Of a stretch of 64,000 bases of DNA, positions 24,151 through 36,091 are shown one piece after another. The position numbers and the translations under genes are program-made. The stretch is from Marisa cornuarietis. Its lineage: Eukaryota > Mollusca > Gastropoda > Architaenioglossa > Ampullariidae. The DNA lies in NCBI GenBank assembly GCA_004794655.1, contig SMMW01000605.1, forward strand, positions 1,642,001 through 1,706,000. Direction: 5' to 3'. Within the stretch, counting starts at the first letter, position 1. Each line of letters starts with the position of its first letter. The notes under the pieces are model-generated. The model made no database searches and had not been told where the DNA came from. It was given only the letters and a program-made list of their open reading frames with translations.

Positions 24151-25104
24151 TTGTGCTGCTGTGTGGCAGGAAAGGAAGTCAGGTTTGGGAGGGGTGGCGG
24201 TGGGGGGGGGAGAAGCTTCCTGCTGGCGACCCGACACCATGATCCCCTCTCCCACCACTCCACCAACTCACCGACATACTAAAACACACTCACACAGGTG
24301 TTGGAGCTCCTCCATGATCTTTGTCTTCTCCCTACCTGTCTGGTTACATCTCTGTCGTCTCATTCTCACCTTTTCCTTTCTTACCTGCTCTCTTCGTGTG
24401 ACAAGAGACGGAAGGGAAGCAACTGTAAAGTTGTTAGTCCAAGGACTGTGTACCCGGCAGTTACAGTCTGGTCCATGCAGGCAAGTGATCAACTTTTATA
24501 TCTTCTTACAATGTATCCGTTACAGCGCAACTCAGCCACAAGACTAGAAGACTGACATTTACTCGTCATCATCGTCGTCGTCGTCGTCGTCATGGAAAGT
24601 ACACATCGTCCATCTTTTCTTATCTCTTCGCGGCCAAATGTTAATTCTCTCTCTCTCTCTATCTATCTCACTCTTTATCTAGAAGCAATCTACAGACTGT
24701 TTATCTATTCCACCCAGTGGAAAACCTTGGAGCATGAAGACAAAGCTCAGAGGTGTGAGTAAAACCTGTTGGTGTGTTACACGTGTTACACGTGGCAGTC
24801 ATTTATCTTTCACAAGCCAGGGATCGAGGCTCGTTGTCCGCAAGACATCGTTCAGGCCATTGATAAGCGCATTGCCAGCTACACCAGCAGCCAGACTCAC
24901 AGCAGTTTTCTTTTGTTTGTTTTTTCCTGTTGAAAAGCTGCTGTCTACGACACGATTGTGTTGAAAAGACAGACGAGAATCTCACAATACACTGAGCTCA
25001 GCTTGTGGGGGGAGGGTGGCGGGGGTTGGTGGAGGAAGAGCGAGAAAGATGAGGGTCCTATTGTTTCCACCCTTGCTCGCGCTGCAACAAACTATAATAT
25101 CATT
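24151..25104. other. no gene supported; contains (CGT)n
   Basis: A (CGT/CAT)n tract lies at 24563-24591 and a CT/ATCT tract at 24646-24680. Overlapping open frames of about 75-165 residues on both strands have no recognisable domain. Confidence 0.4.
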
Positions 25105-25300
25105 GAATGAAGCTTTTTCTCTCTTTCTTCTCTCTCTCTCTCTTTATCTCCTCAACTATTTTTTCTCCTCTCTTCTCTTTTGTCTCTTCTCATATCTTTT
25201 CTTTCCTTTCTCTCTCATTCCTCTCTTCTTTCTCCCCTTCCTCTTCTGTTCCTTTTCTTCTTTTTCTCCTATCTGTTCTCTTATCTTACTTCCTTCTCAT
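25105..25300. repeat. pyrimidine (TCTT)-rich tract
   Basis: About 195 bp of almost uninterrupted pyrimidines on the + strand, degenerate TCTCT/CTTCT. It is a mirror-symmetric homopurine-homopyrimidine stretch of the kind that can form triplex DNA. Confidence 0.85.
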
Positions 25301-26091
25301 AGCAGATGAAAGAGAGAAAAATGAGAAAACTCCTGCTGAGTTGTTTGGTCACTGAGTGCACGAGTCTGAGAAAGAAAGAAGAAGAAACACAGTCTAAACT
25401 ACATCATGTCAGAACTTTAACAAATAACTTTCGATGTCTGCTGGACGTTTTCATCCGGGTTATTAATTACAAACACTTCCAGGACTTTCTCATGGAGATG
25501 TAAACTGCCCTGAGTGCTAACTGCTTCACAAACGTGGGAAAAAAATCAATCGACAGAGAAACATCCCTGAACACATTGAACAGGTTAATCTCCTGAGCGT
25601 GTAGCAAGGATTGTACTGTAATGACAGTTGTTATCTAAAGGGATTGTACAGCTGATGTTAAAAACAAACTGTCAGAGCTATTTCTGACAGATAGCATCAG
25701 CAACGGACTTTTGTTTAGCACCTGTTTCAAAAATAGTTTCCCGATGTTTGATGTCTGGCATCATTGGAGGAAGCACTGAGCTCGTGCTGTGTATGCAGCT
25801 ACACTCCCTGATAACAAGGCTACTGCTATTTGTAGTTGAATGTAGACTGTTGGTGTAGACACTAGCATTACTGCCTGTCATTGTAGACTTCACTAGCACA
25901 CAGCTCAGGTTGAGAAATGGAGAGCTTGGTGCTGTGATCCACACAATAAGATGGCTCCTTCCTCTGTTACCTGTCGAGGACAATGGGACTTCTCTCTCTC
26001 TCCCACTTCACTTGAGGTTGCCCTCGCCAGTCCATCTTCCTTTGCGCATGCGCACCTCAGCCCTAACAGAGGATGAGAACAGAAGCCAGCG
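25301..26091. other. no gene supported
   Basis: Only short open frames. No repeat or domain is recognised before the LINE remnant at 26092. Confidence 0.4.
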
Positions 26092-26425
26092 GAAATGAAG
26101 TGTTACAGGAAGGACCATCGCATCTTCTACAAAAATCACATCAGCGATGCGCAAGTAGGAAACATAATGAGTCCAGTTACTTTTCCCGACAAAGACCTGC
26201 TGGCCAGACTGAAAAAGACGGCGACTAAAATAGTAGGGACATGTTTCAGATCATCAGTATTTGCAAGGAACAGCACAGGAAGGCCGACAAAAGAAGAAAT
26301 GGGGAGACAACTTCCTAGAGAGGACTGACCTGCTATTGAGCAGATCCCAGACAAGGGCAGTAAATCAAGAAAGACCAGACCAGACCACACGTGAGGGGGG
26401 GGGGGGAGACCTGACAGAGGAGTCA
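26092..26425 (+). mobile_element. LINE (RTE-like) ORF2 C-terminal remnant
   Basis: The translation EMKCYRKDHRIFYKNHISDA, then DLLARLKKTATKIVG, then (+1 frame) GTAQEGRQKKKWGDNFLERT and SQTRAV, follows the C-terminus of a LINE family abundant in molluscs and corals. As I recall it, that family reads roughly EMRCYRK-L-ISYKDHI, DLL--VKKRKL-W-GHV, RRGRQKKRWEDNI-EWTGL. At least one frameshift and a stop at 26326 show it is dead. The first conserved block begins abruptly at 26092, and the end grades into a run of G (about 26396-26407). Confidence 0.8.
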
Positions 26426-28079
26426 TTAAGAAACATTTTGATTCCAACAAGTCCAGCGTAGACTTGTAGTAGGAAAAAAAATCAGAAAGACTAAGTTTCT
26501 GTGATTCGTGTGATGAGGATGACTAAAATAAGACGAGGAAATGTCACAAAAAATATCTTCGTGATATGCCTCGATCCTGCCATGGTTACTGTGACCTCTG
26601 ACACGAGAGAAGTGAGTTAACATCTCTGGGGACTGGCAGGGGAACTTGCTTTGTTCTTGTGTTGAGATCATTGCCTTCTCCTTCTCCTTCTCATGGGGTC
26701 ACCTCAGGCTCTGGCTACACGTACCCGCACTCAGAGGGGTGACACAAGAGACAAGCGGGAATTAAGAGGGCGTGCGGCGAGGACAAGTGCCGGGATCTTC
26801 AGTCTTTGCGTTGAGGCAACGAACAAATCAAAGCAGGCATCGAGCATTGATTCCTGTGATTGCCAGACAATTTTCAAGGAACGCTCAAATCCGAAATTCA
26901 TTTTCGCAATCAGCGAGCCTTAAAGAGAAAAAAGGATTTGAGCTGATTGCAATCTCGAAAAAGAAAAACTTTGGGGGACGGTGGGGTGGGGGGTGGTTCT
27001 ACTACCGACCTGAACTTTTGATGAGGTCATTCATCTCAACTTTAAAGGCGATTCACTTTAAGTAGAAAAAATAATTAAAGATGATTTTACCCACCATACG
27101 GAGATGGTTGACATAAGCTGTTCATTTCAAAGCCAGGAGAAACCTCAATGAGCAGCAAAATATGTTCAGAAACAGTTTTTCAGTTGTCAGAAGGAGACAT
27201 GGAGGTGCAGGTTTCTGGGCTGAAATGTTTTTGTAAGATGAAGTCTTTTCGCCAGCAATGAGAAATTAATTGCGATAAAACATACTGCATCGCAAAAACA
27301 CTTCTCTAAAGAACACAGCAGTCCGGAAAGGTAATGAGTACAAGATTACAAAATGATCACAATGGTCACCGAGGTGTCAAAGAAAATTCAATCGCCATGT
27401 TTTCTAGACAACAGGTATTTCAAGCCTGACTGTGATTATGGGGATCATGTAGATTAGGAGGGAGACTCGTTAGCAAAGGGTTTCCTTGAGGCACGTGCGC
27501 AATGTCTGTCATTTTTGAAGGCTTTTTGTAGGAGACATTTCACCAGATTCTGGTGTCTGTGTACACAAACACTGGGCCCAGAGAGACAGTCCACACTGTT
27601 GTGTGTGGAAATAGTAGACTGATACAAACACAAGTAATCCTCCAGCAGACCTGTTCATACCTCCATCATCTCGGAGTGTGGCTAGAGACACTGATTTGTA
27701 AAAGAAGTTCCACTAAGTATGTTCTCGGTCTAAGTGTCGATGTCAAGTGACAGGCAATAATTTACTCATTATCCAAATTAAAATCGCCGTTTACAAGTTA
27801 CAAGTCCAGCTACACGCATGTAAACACTGATGGATTCAAGTTTTAGTTTAGTTGCATAAAGGGTCTTGAAAATAAGTCTTAGCCTGGTCTCGAGTCAGGT
27901 GGGCTCAGCATCGTGTGATTTAAGATCTCATGCAGCCCGGCCCTCGCGTCTAGTAGACAGCAACCACATCTCTGCTGTCGTCAACCATTTCTGAGTTATC
28001 GTTTGTTCTCATTTCCACTCAGCAGCATCGTTGACACACACACCCCCCCCCCCTCTCTTGACGAGTCGTCGCTTCCATG
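26426..28079. other. no gene supported
   Basis: Short open frames only. The stretch at about 26760-26930 is balanced in composition and repeat-free, and could be conserved non-coding sequence, but there is no direct evidence. Confidence 0.35.
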
Positions 28080-28500
28080 ATGAGCTGCGTGAGCGTCTGC
28101 CGACACCACCACCGCGTCAGGTGACGTTCCCAGGTCACGTGATATTGATGGCGGCGGGGAGGGTCCTGAAATATCGGTCTGGCTTCCGGTCGGATGTGCG
28201 CGCAACCACATCGATCGCTGGCTGTCTCGGCGCGGAGGTTGACGGGAAGACCACTTCCTGTTGTTCGCTTTTTCGAAGACCAACGCGCTCGGCAGGTCCA
28301 ACGTCTCCGCCGTGCGGCCGCGCTGGTCACGTGACACGTTGACGTTGTCACGGGGTGTTGGTACTGTGTGTGGGTGTGAGGGGGGAGGAGGAAAGATGGC
28401 CTGTCTTTCCACATTGTTGGAAGTGACCCATCCGCAGCTCGGTGACAAAAGGACGCTGATGGACTGGCTTCTCCGAGAAGCCCAACAGACTTCCATGGCG
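28080..28500. promoter_or_regulatory. CpG-rich promoter-like stretch with two CACGTG E-boxes
   Basis: The stretch is markedly richer in CpG than its surroundings and includes a GCGGCCGC site near 28314-28321. It carries CACGTG at 28136-28141 and, at 28326-28335, the full palindrome GTCACGTGAC that bHLH-ZIP factors such as USF, MITF or TFEB bind. An ATG in good context (AAAGATGG) at 28396 opens a 37-codon frame, MACLSTLLEVTHPQLGDKRT onward, which ends at 28509 with no recognisable domain. A TATA box is not evident. The promoter reading is inference; no downstream gene was identified. Confidence 0.3.
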
Positions 28501-28509
28501 TCTGGCTGA

Positions 28510-29208
28510 CCAAGCGACCGTTAAAATCTCTTCCTGAATAAGGCAGTTATATAGCGAGGGAAGGTGGACTCTCCTTGTTTGGTCGGAAATTTAACATCAT
28601 TTATTCAGTCACTGTTATTTAGATAGTTGTAGTTATAAATAATGTTCCATGTTGTCGAAATGTGTTATTTTATGAATAAATGGCTTCTATAACCTGTTAT
28701 TAAATTGTTACTTAGATTAAGACTGTTCAAAACTACACCAGGTAATCTATAGAAATGGTTTTTATTTTTATTCTCTCATATTAAATACCAGAAAGCAGTA
28801 ACTGGATTCCAAAACACCGTTTAAAAAAATACAAAAAATCTCCTTGTTTTACTCCCCAGCTAGGTTCTTTTCTGACCTGCTGCTGGTATCTTGATCTGAT
28901 TTGGTTGATAGAATTAACTGCCCAAAATATTTAAACATTTTTCATCTAGCCTTTGATTGAATCACTTAATTAACTAAGTGTAGGGAGGGTTACGATGAAG
29001 ATTAAGAGTCACATTTACAAATATATGTCCTGTTGTTGTGATATCTGCTCATAACGAGGTTTCTAAAAGTCATCTGTTTACATCTGTGTGAGCATCAGTG
29101 AATGACCTGAAACAGAGGAGAAACATGATAGGTGCATGTCGATGGTGGATGTCACACATCACGTGACCACAATGTGACACAGTGCGTTTTCTCCTGCCAC
29201 CTCGTGGA
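28510..29208. other. no gene supported
   Basis: AT-rich sequence without a recognisable open frame, leading into the 59-bp array. Confidence 0.4.
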
Positions 29209-29475
29209 TCTTGGTGCCTCAACATGACTCCTGGTGGATATCATGGCTCCTGCTACCTTAGGATGACTTCTGATGCCTCAACATGACTCCTATTGGATAT
29301 CATGGCTCCTGCTACCTTAGGATGACTTCTGATGCCTCAACATGACTCCTGGTGGATATCATGGCTCCTGCTTTCTTAGGATGACTTCTGATGCCTCAAC
29401 ATGACTCCTGGTGGATATCATGGCTCCAGCTTTCTTAGGATGACTTCTGATGCCTCAACATGACTCCTGGTGCTG
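29209..29475. repeat. 59-bp minisatellite
   Basis: About 4.5 copies of a unit containing GATGCCTCAACATGACTCCT, GGTGGATATCATGGCTCCTG and CTACCTTAGGATGACTTCT. The units are nearly identical, with TACC/TTTC variants. Confidence 0.92.
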
Positions 29476-29535
29476 TTGGGATGCGACTGATGTTCGTTAC
29501 TATCTTTGTGCTGCGCTCTCTTTCTCTGTGATAAT

Positions 29536-29730
29536 AGGAAACTTCGTGTGGCATTCATTGACTTCCAGAAGGCGTACGATGGTCCAAAGACCAGTGTCAT
29601 GACAGGTGCTATCACAAATTGGTAAGCGAGGGTCCACTGAAATACTAAACTTAATGAATAGGCTGAGATGCAATTCTGCAAACATATTTTTCAAGCTTTC
29701 AGATTGTGTCAGATTGTGTCTCGGAAATAT
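29536..29730 (+). mobile_element. LINE reverse-transcriptase motif A remnant
   Basis: The frame RKLRVAFIDFQKAYD at 29536-29580 matches the motif A region of LINE reverse transcriptases (FxDFxKAFD). In another frame CYHKLVSEGP (from about 29606) fits the following 'LWYKL---G' block. Only about 60 recognisable codons remain, with frame changes and stops, so this is a small fossil. The flanks give no clear ends. Confidence 0.6.
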
Positions 29731-30239
29731 GGGGACTAAAGAGAGTAGCGACAGTAGAAAAGGTCTGTCTGCCTGTAAACGTTTGTGGGTGTCTCAATAA
29801 AAGCATCAAACATGCTGGTGTATGGAGAGACAGGCAGGTCTCCCCCCATTCCGATATGTTATCTCTGCAACTAAATGTATTAAATACTGCTTGCGCTTAC
29901 TGAAACTCCCAGATACTCGGTATTCCAACAAAAGCACATGATATGTTGTAGCTGATAGATACTCGAGGGTATGATACCTGGGTATCAAATACAGGGTAGG
30001 GTGTTATTTTCTCTGAGCTTTGGCTATGTATGGATGGTTTTCCAAGTGGGAAATTAAAGAAACTTAGAGATAGGCCGAGGGATATTTATTGTCAGGAAGG
30101 ATATGGTGGTCTTCAGAATATCTCACAGTCTGAGATGGGGGCACGTGTGTTGGGTGTGTGAGTGTGTGTTGTGTGTGTGTGTGTGTGTGCGCGCGCTTGT
30201 TTAGTTCTTTTTAATGTGCTTGCGTATTTCTTTCTACGT

Positions 30240-30307
<68 letters not shown>

Positions 30308-30394
30308 TGTTTGCTGTCCCTGATCCTTCTACTCCCCGTCACAACAGTTAACAAAGGAATCTACTGGTCGTGAAGCTACGCGATATAAGTATAC
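29731..30394. repeat. (TG)n-rich stretch
   Basis: There are TG tracts at about 30147-30190 (ending GCGCGCG) and 30242-30312 (ending GTGCGTGCG). The rest is unique-looking with no gene. Confidence 0.8.
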
Positions 30395-30423
30395 ATATTA
30401 TTATTATTATTATTATTATTATT
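30365..30423 (+). repeat. (TTA)n tail, possible SINE/LINE 3' end
   Basis: The sequence ACGCGATATAAGTATACATA followed by about nine TTA units resembles the 3' tail of L2/CR1-type LINEs and their SINE partners (GCGCTATATAAAT...TTATTA). The upstream body is not recognisable. Confidence 0.4.
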
Positions 30424-31132
30424 TATGCCAAGTTGTATTATGACGGGTTTGCCAGCCATGCAAACAAGTCCTGACAAAGAGCACAGAGAGCAGTTAACAA
30501 CCTTCTCCTGACAGATCTGCTGTCACTTGCCAGTACAGATGATTACTACAAAGCCTAAGCTGACAATAACACTGGCAGGACTCCAATGTCCAGGGACAGG
30601 GCCCCTGTGCTCCTCTGGGAGGAGAAGTATGAACGAGGAAGGGGATGCTATCTGATTATTTCCTAATGTCTTCGCCATATTATCGAGGCATGAAATCCCT
30701 CCTGCTGGGGGGACAATGGCGGTGCACTGGCAGATTGACAAAGTATCTGCCGTTTCCTTCATCACTTGTCGTGTCCAGGGATTGTAAATTCCGAGAGTCA
30801 GTGAGGACGGGGTGAAGGGTCAGTTGTTTGTGGAGTCATAATGGTGTCGTGGAAATCTCGCACGAAAGGTTGGAAATATTTACATAGACACATTCTTCCT
30901 CCATGCTATGTCTCAGGAAGCAGAAGATAATAACTTACTAGGGCCAAAAACAGGGACCTCTGTGGTCTCGAAGAAGATCAAAGCCTTCGCCTAATTTTTG
31001 CACCTTTGATATCTCCATGTTCCCGGTCAATGGCATCCTCTGACATGAGTAGACAGGAAGACAACCGAAAAACAGTGGAGACCTAGCATGAAGCCAGAGA
31101 GATGGGAGTGAGAAGCTACAGAACTTGGGGAA
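30424..31132. other. no gene supported
   Basis: An 80-residue open frame on the - strand at 30523-30765 has no recognised domain. The right end grades into the 40-bp array. Confidence 0.35.
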
Positions 31133-32412
31133 AGACATGTAAAGTCAGAGAGACAGACACACAGAGACATACAGACATGTAAAGTGAGAGAGACAGACAT
31201 ACAAAGACATACATACAAGTAAAGTCAGAGAGACAGACACACAGTGCTAGAGAACAAACATAAAGTCAGAGAGACAAACATGTAAAGTCAGAGAGACAGA
31301 CATACAGAGCTGGAGAACAAACATGTAAAGTCAGAGAGACAGACATACAGAGACATACAGACATGTAAAGTGAGAGAGACAGACATACAGAGACATACAG
31401 ACATGTAAAGTGAGAGAGACAGACATACAGAGACATACAGACATGTAAAGTCAGAAAGACAGACACACAGAGACATACAGACATGTAAAGTCAGAGAGAC
31501 AGACATACAGAGACATACAGACATGTAAAGTCAGAGAGACAGACATACAGAGCTGGAGAGTAAGCATGTAAAGAGAGACAGGCACACAGAGACATACAGA
31601 CATGTAAAGTGAGAGAGACAGACATACAGAGACATACAGACATGTAAAGTGAGAGAGACAGACATACAGAGACATACAGACATGTAAAGTCAGAGAGACA
31701 GACACACAGAGACATACAGACATGTAAAGTCAGAGAGACAGACATACAGAGCTGGAGAGTAAGCATGTAAAGAGAGACAGACACACAGAGACATACAGAC
31801 ATGTAAAGTCAGAGAGACAGACATACAGAGACATACAGACATGTAAAGTCAGAGAGACAGACATACAGAGACATACAGACATGTAAAGTCAGAGAGACAG
31901 ACATACAGAGACATACAGACATGTAAAGTGAGAGAGACAGACATACAGAGACATACAGACATGTAAAGTGAGAGAGACAGACATACAGAGACATACAGAC
32001 ATGTAAAGTCATAGAGACAGAGATAGAGAGACAGACATGTAAAGTCAGAGAGACAGACATACAGAGCTGGAGAGTAAGCATGTAAAGAGAGACAGACACA
32101 CAGAGACATACACAGACATGTAAAGTCAGAGAGACAGACATGTAAAGTGAGAGAGACAGACATACAGAGACATACAGACATGTAAAGTCAGAGAGACAGA
32201 CATGTAAAGTCAGAGAGACAGACATACAGAGCTGGAGAGTAAGCATGTAAAGAGAGACAGACACACAGAGACATACACAGACATGTAAAGTCAGAGAGAC
32301 AGACATGTAAAGTGAGAGAGACAGACATACAGAGACATACAGACATGTAAAGTCAGAGAGACAGACATGTAAAGTCAGAGAGACAGACATACAGAGCTGG
32401 AGAACAGACATG
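31133..32412. repeat. 40-bp minisatellite with higher-order blocks
   Basis: The basic unit is 40 bp: CATGTAAAGTCAGAGAGACA then GACATACAGAGACATACAGA. Shortened units lack the second half, and a variant carrying GAGCTGGAGAGTAAGCATG recurs at about 31310, 31550, 31750, 32065, 32235 and 32395. The block at about 32040-32230 is repeated almost exactly at 32220-32400. Spurious Cys/Leu/Ser-rich open frames of up to 231 residues cross it on the - strand. Confidence 0.95.
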
Positions 32413-34159
32413 AACACAAGTCCTGCAGTCAAACAACAATGTCCACTACACTGACCAAGGGATCTGTGGCCCTCCATGTTGAGGATTAGGTTTGTAACCT
32501 CCACAAATGTCTTCTCTCAGCAACAAGCTGTGCAGTTTGGTTTTTCCTAAAATAGAATGGGGAGAGAACTCGCCCTGTGAAATGACCAGCAAGGTGGAGG
32601 CAATCCCCATGTAAAACTTAAGGAAGTGGGCGGGGCTAGAATCTCGTCGCCTGTCCCTGAAAATAAACTTGCTCGGGTGGAGACGATGAGATAAACACTC
32701 GCCCAGGTCCCGCGAGGTCGGGCGAGACTGTGGTGGGCAGATGATGAGGTGATGGACGTGATCGGGTGGGAAGAGATTACACCCAGCATCTTGCTGCACG
32801 TGTAATTGCACGACTGCTGTTTCCTGTAGCTCATCACGTGATCCTGTACATCGACTAGCACGTCCCTCTCTTCTTCCATTCATCCTCGTCCTGCAATTTC
32901 CACACCTACACACTCACGCGAGCACGCCAACGCGCGTGCACTCTGACACAGAGGGTTGTGCCACGATCAGGCAAACAGAACAGATATTGATGGCCCTCCA
33001 TCGACGATGGATCAGAGATAAGTGAGTTACGAGCCCCCGCCGATTGCCTCTGAGCAAACATTGCCATATAATTGCTCCAATAAGCACTGGTCTTGACTTT
33101 CACTTTTCTGCCTTCGCAAAAGAAGGAATCGAAACGGGTAAAAAAAAATATTTAAAAAAGTTTTCGATGTGGTGAAGAGCGACTCGTGTATCAAGAGCCT
33201 CCATCTCAAGACTCAGAGCTTTGCTGGTCTGGTAACCTAGAGACCTTCTGGGGTGTCTAGAGTTTATTTTGGGAAACACGTGTCTGCTTTAAAACCCGTT
33301 TCCACGGCCTCTGCCATGTTGTCCGCGGCTTTTAATGCCCATCCGAGATAATAGTCTCTTTAATTACCTGTAGCCTCCTCTTCCTGCATTAAACAGAGGC
33401 TGGAATAAAAGATGGCATCGCTGTATCGACTGACATAAGTCTTACGACTCTCCACCAGTGTGGACCTTAGTGTCTAGTGAGGCTGTCACCTCATTAAGGA
33501 CTAGACCCCTTGACACATCCCCCCTGCCTGCCGATGCTCAGCAAAGGTTAGAGTTCACAACCCTGTCAACTGCACCACTCCCAGTCCCCCATCGACCACC
33601 CGGGTCAAGGGACTAATATTCACAAAGATTTATTAAAGAGGCCAGGCCGAGGTTTCAAAGAAGACTTTCCATAACCAGAAAGTCGATGTTTCCCTCAAGA
33701 GGGGCGGCGCCTAGAAAACACTGTGACATCCATTGTCCCTCGTAAAGGTCCTGTTGTCTTCAAGTTTCCTGCAGCAGTTCTGTGATGTTCATCATTTCCT
33801 GCAGTAGTCCGCAGTCACATCTTGTGCTTTACAAATAAACATCATCTACAAAATGGTCGTCATCTCAAAAGTTTCCATTGTCAGTATTTCTATGGATACC
33901 ACTTAGTAATTACACATTTTTATTTGACTCTCTCTCTCTCTCTCTATCTCAGTCTGTCCACCTGGAATTTGTAATCGATTTTTCATCCACATCCCATCGT
34001 CGTAGATGTCTGAAATTTTCACCAGAATCACTTCCGGTGACAATGCAATATTAAACAATTCTCAGCAGTCAATAGTAAAAAAAATTTTTTTGTTTCTTTT
34101 TCTTCTTCAGAAAAAGTAAAATTTCAACAAGAAATGTAACTGTGAAGACTTTATTACGA
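32413..34159. other. no gene supported; candidate non-coding conserved sequence
   Basis: A 155-residue open frame on the - strand at 32446-32913 has no recognisable domain. The stretch 33230-33440 is repeat-free and balanced, and contains homeodomain-type words (CTTTAATTACC, GCATTAAAC). It could be regulatory, but this is only a guess. A (TC)n tract lies at 33930-33950. Confidence 0.3.
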
Positions 34160-34560
34160 TTTTGTATGCAATAGTTTCTTCCTTTGGATGGTTGCATGAA
34201 AAAGCTGACGAAAACGTTTAAAATAAAATAAGTAAAAAATTTGGTTTAAAATCACTTTTATTTCAATTACTGAAAAGGGTAAAATATTGTTGTCCTTAGG
34301 TCACGGGATTTCCTTTAAAACATATAACTTAAAATATGTAAGTGTGAGGCACTCTTTGAAACAATTATAAAATATGTCCAAGAGTGTACCTCACATTTTT
34401 ATATTTTAATTAATGCGTATTAAAGAAAATCCCGAGACCTAAGAAAAAATATTTTACCCTTTTTTGTAAGTCCAAACAAAAGTGTGTTTAAAAATTGTTT
34501 ACTTATTTTATTTACAGCTTTACTTCTTTTCGGATTCCCAGGGCATCAGTTGAATACAAA
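34160..34560. repeat. long imperfect palindrome (hairpin, MITE-like)
   Basis: Two arms of about 135 bp, roughly 34221-34357 and 34378-34513, are reverse complements with scattered mismatches around a loop of about 20 bp centred near 34367. Matching blocks include left AAATAAAATAAGTAAA with right TTTACTTATTTTATTT order, left AAAAGGGTAAAATATT with right AATATTTTACCCTTTT, left CTTAGGTCACGGGATT with right AATCCCGAGACCTAAG, and left GTGAGGCACTCTT with right AAGAGTGTACCTCAC. Weaker pairing continues outward to about 34160 and 34560. It is AT-rich and non-coding. Confidence 0.88.
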
Positions 34561-36043
34561 CTCTTCCCCGATCACATGGTTTCTGTCGTAAAAAAGATGG
34601 AGATTAAAAGAAGCAACACTGGCATATAGCCGTTAACATCAGCGATATGACAGCAGACGTCCCTTCGATACACTGTCAAACGTGAGCATCTCTGTAAGTG
34701 TTTCCTAAAAGATTGGTTTCTATTTCGAGGCGGTGACGAGAGCATTGATTTAAATTATAGGGCTGGCCGAGGGGGAGAAAGAGGAGGTGGGGAAGAAGTA
34801 GTTGCTGGCACCCACTGCTTGAAGCCACCCCGCAGCCATCTTACTACTCGTAAGGTTCTGTTGTCTCAGTACATGGACCACCCTGCCAATGTATCTTTAT
34901 TTTGTATATAAACTGACAACGCTGCGTGCTTTTTCTTTTCTTGCACTGCTTTTGATTTGAAATTGAGGAGGTAGGTGTGAGTGTGTTCATGTTCCATGCT
35001 GGTTCGTATGGCATTAGTAGCAGCAAGATTGCTACATGGTGGCTTCAGGAAGTTGTATTACAACACGCCCTCGTCTATTAGTTTTAACTCAGTACTGACA
35101 CCCAGCAGCTAACACGCAAGTCAACCTGTTATAGCGAGTGGGGCCCCATGATGATGCACTGAGTGTCAGGCGACACCCGCTCCTTGACACAATCATCCAC
35201 GAAAGTGTCTTCCCACAAATCTCTGTGTGCGGCCGTCCGTACAACGATGCTTTGTGACGATGCAATCAAACCAAGATGAAATGTCGAGTGCGCCATATCG
35301 CCCTCGGGGAAGCTATCTCTCGCCTCTAAATTGACGACATTGAGAACAGCCCCATCTTATCTTCATCTTCGTCGAGATCTTCGTCGTAATTGTCGTGAAA
35401 CTTGAAAGCAGAACAAAAACCTATTGTTGTTGAGAGAGATTAGCCGGTAGCTGGAGTGGTTGTGATGATGACAGTTGTGTTCCGAAAAATCAAACAAACG
35501 AGGCTTTGCTTTGAAGCTGCGTGTGGACTCAGGTCAAGACTAGAATGCACGAAACCACATCCGTTCACGCAGAATACTTTCAACTTCCAGGCTGATCTCT
35601 GCCTTAAATCTTTGAAACTGGCACACTGTCCAAACAAATTCGACTGCATTCTGGGAGAGTGCTAATGTCGCACCCTGTACCCAAATCGAAACAGCAGTCT
35701 GTCTTCTCGGGCGAGGGAGACGATGTTCTCGGAGTGTGTTAGGGACTGTTTGGCTCGATGGCTGGAAGCGGGCAGATGACCCCCCATGACCAACCTCGAC
35801 CTGCTTCAATCATGGCCGCCAAAGCTTTGATGATCATATCACATTGTATTCTTCATTGATATCTAATATCACGTGTCTCCCATCTGTCTACCTGTCCTCA
35901 ATCGACTAAACGGCTTAAACCACTTTCTACCCTTCTTAGCTCCTTGGTAGAGGAAGCTTTAAAGTTGATGCTTTCTTAAACTACCCTTTAGGAGTGAGGG
36001 ACAGGCAGATTGTTTGTGCGTGGATTAGAATATTCGTGAAATA

Positions 36044-36091
<48 letters not shown>

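Noticed and set aside
28019..28513. Two overlapping - strand frames of 164 and 166 residues
   Set aside because: Both are open only because the region is GC-rich; they overlap each other and + strand frames, and show no domain.
31809..32504. 231-residue Cys/Leu/Ser-rich frame resembling a membrane protein
   Set aside because: It lies entirely in the 40-bp array, and its apparent hydrophobicity is a by-product of GAGAGACAGACA repeats.
32446..32913. 155-residue - strand frame
   Set aside because: Composition looks random, it starts near an array, and it overlaps a second open frame; no domain.
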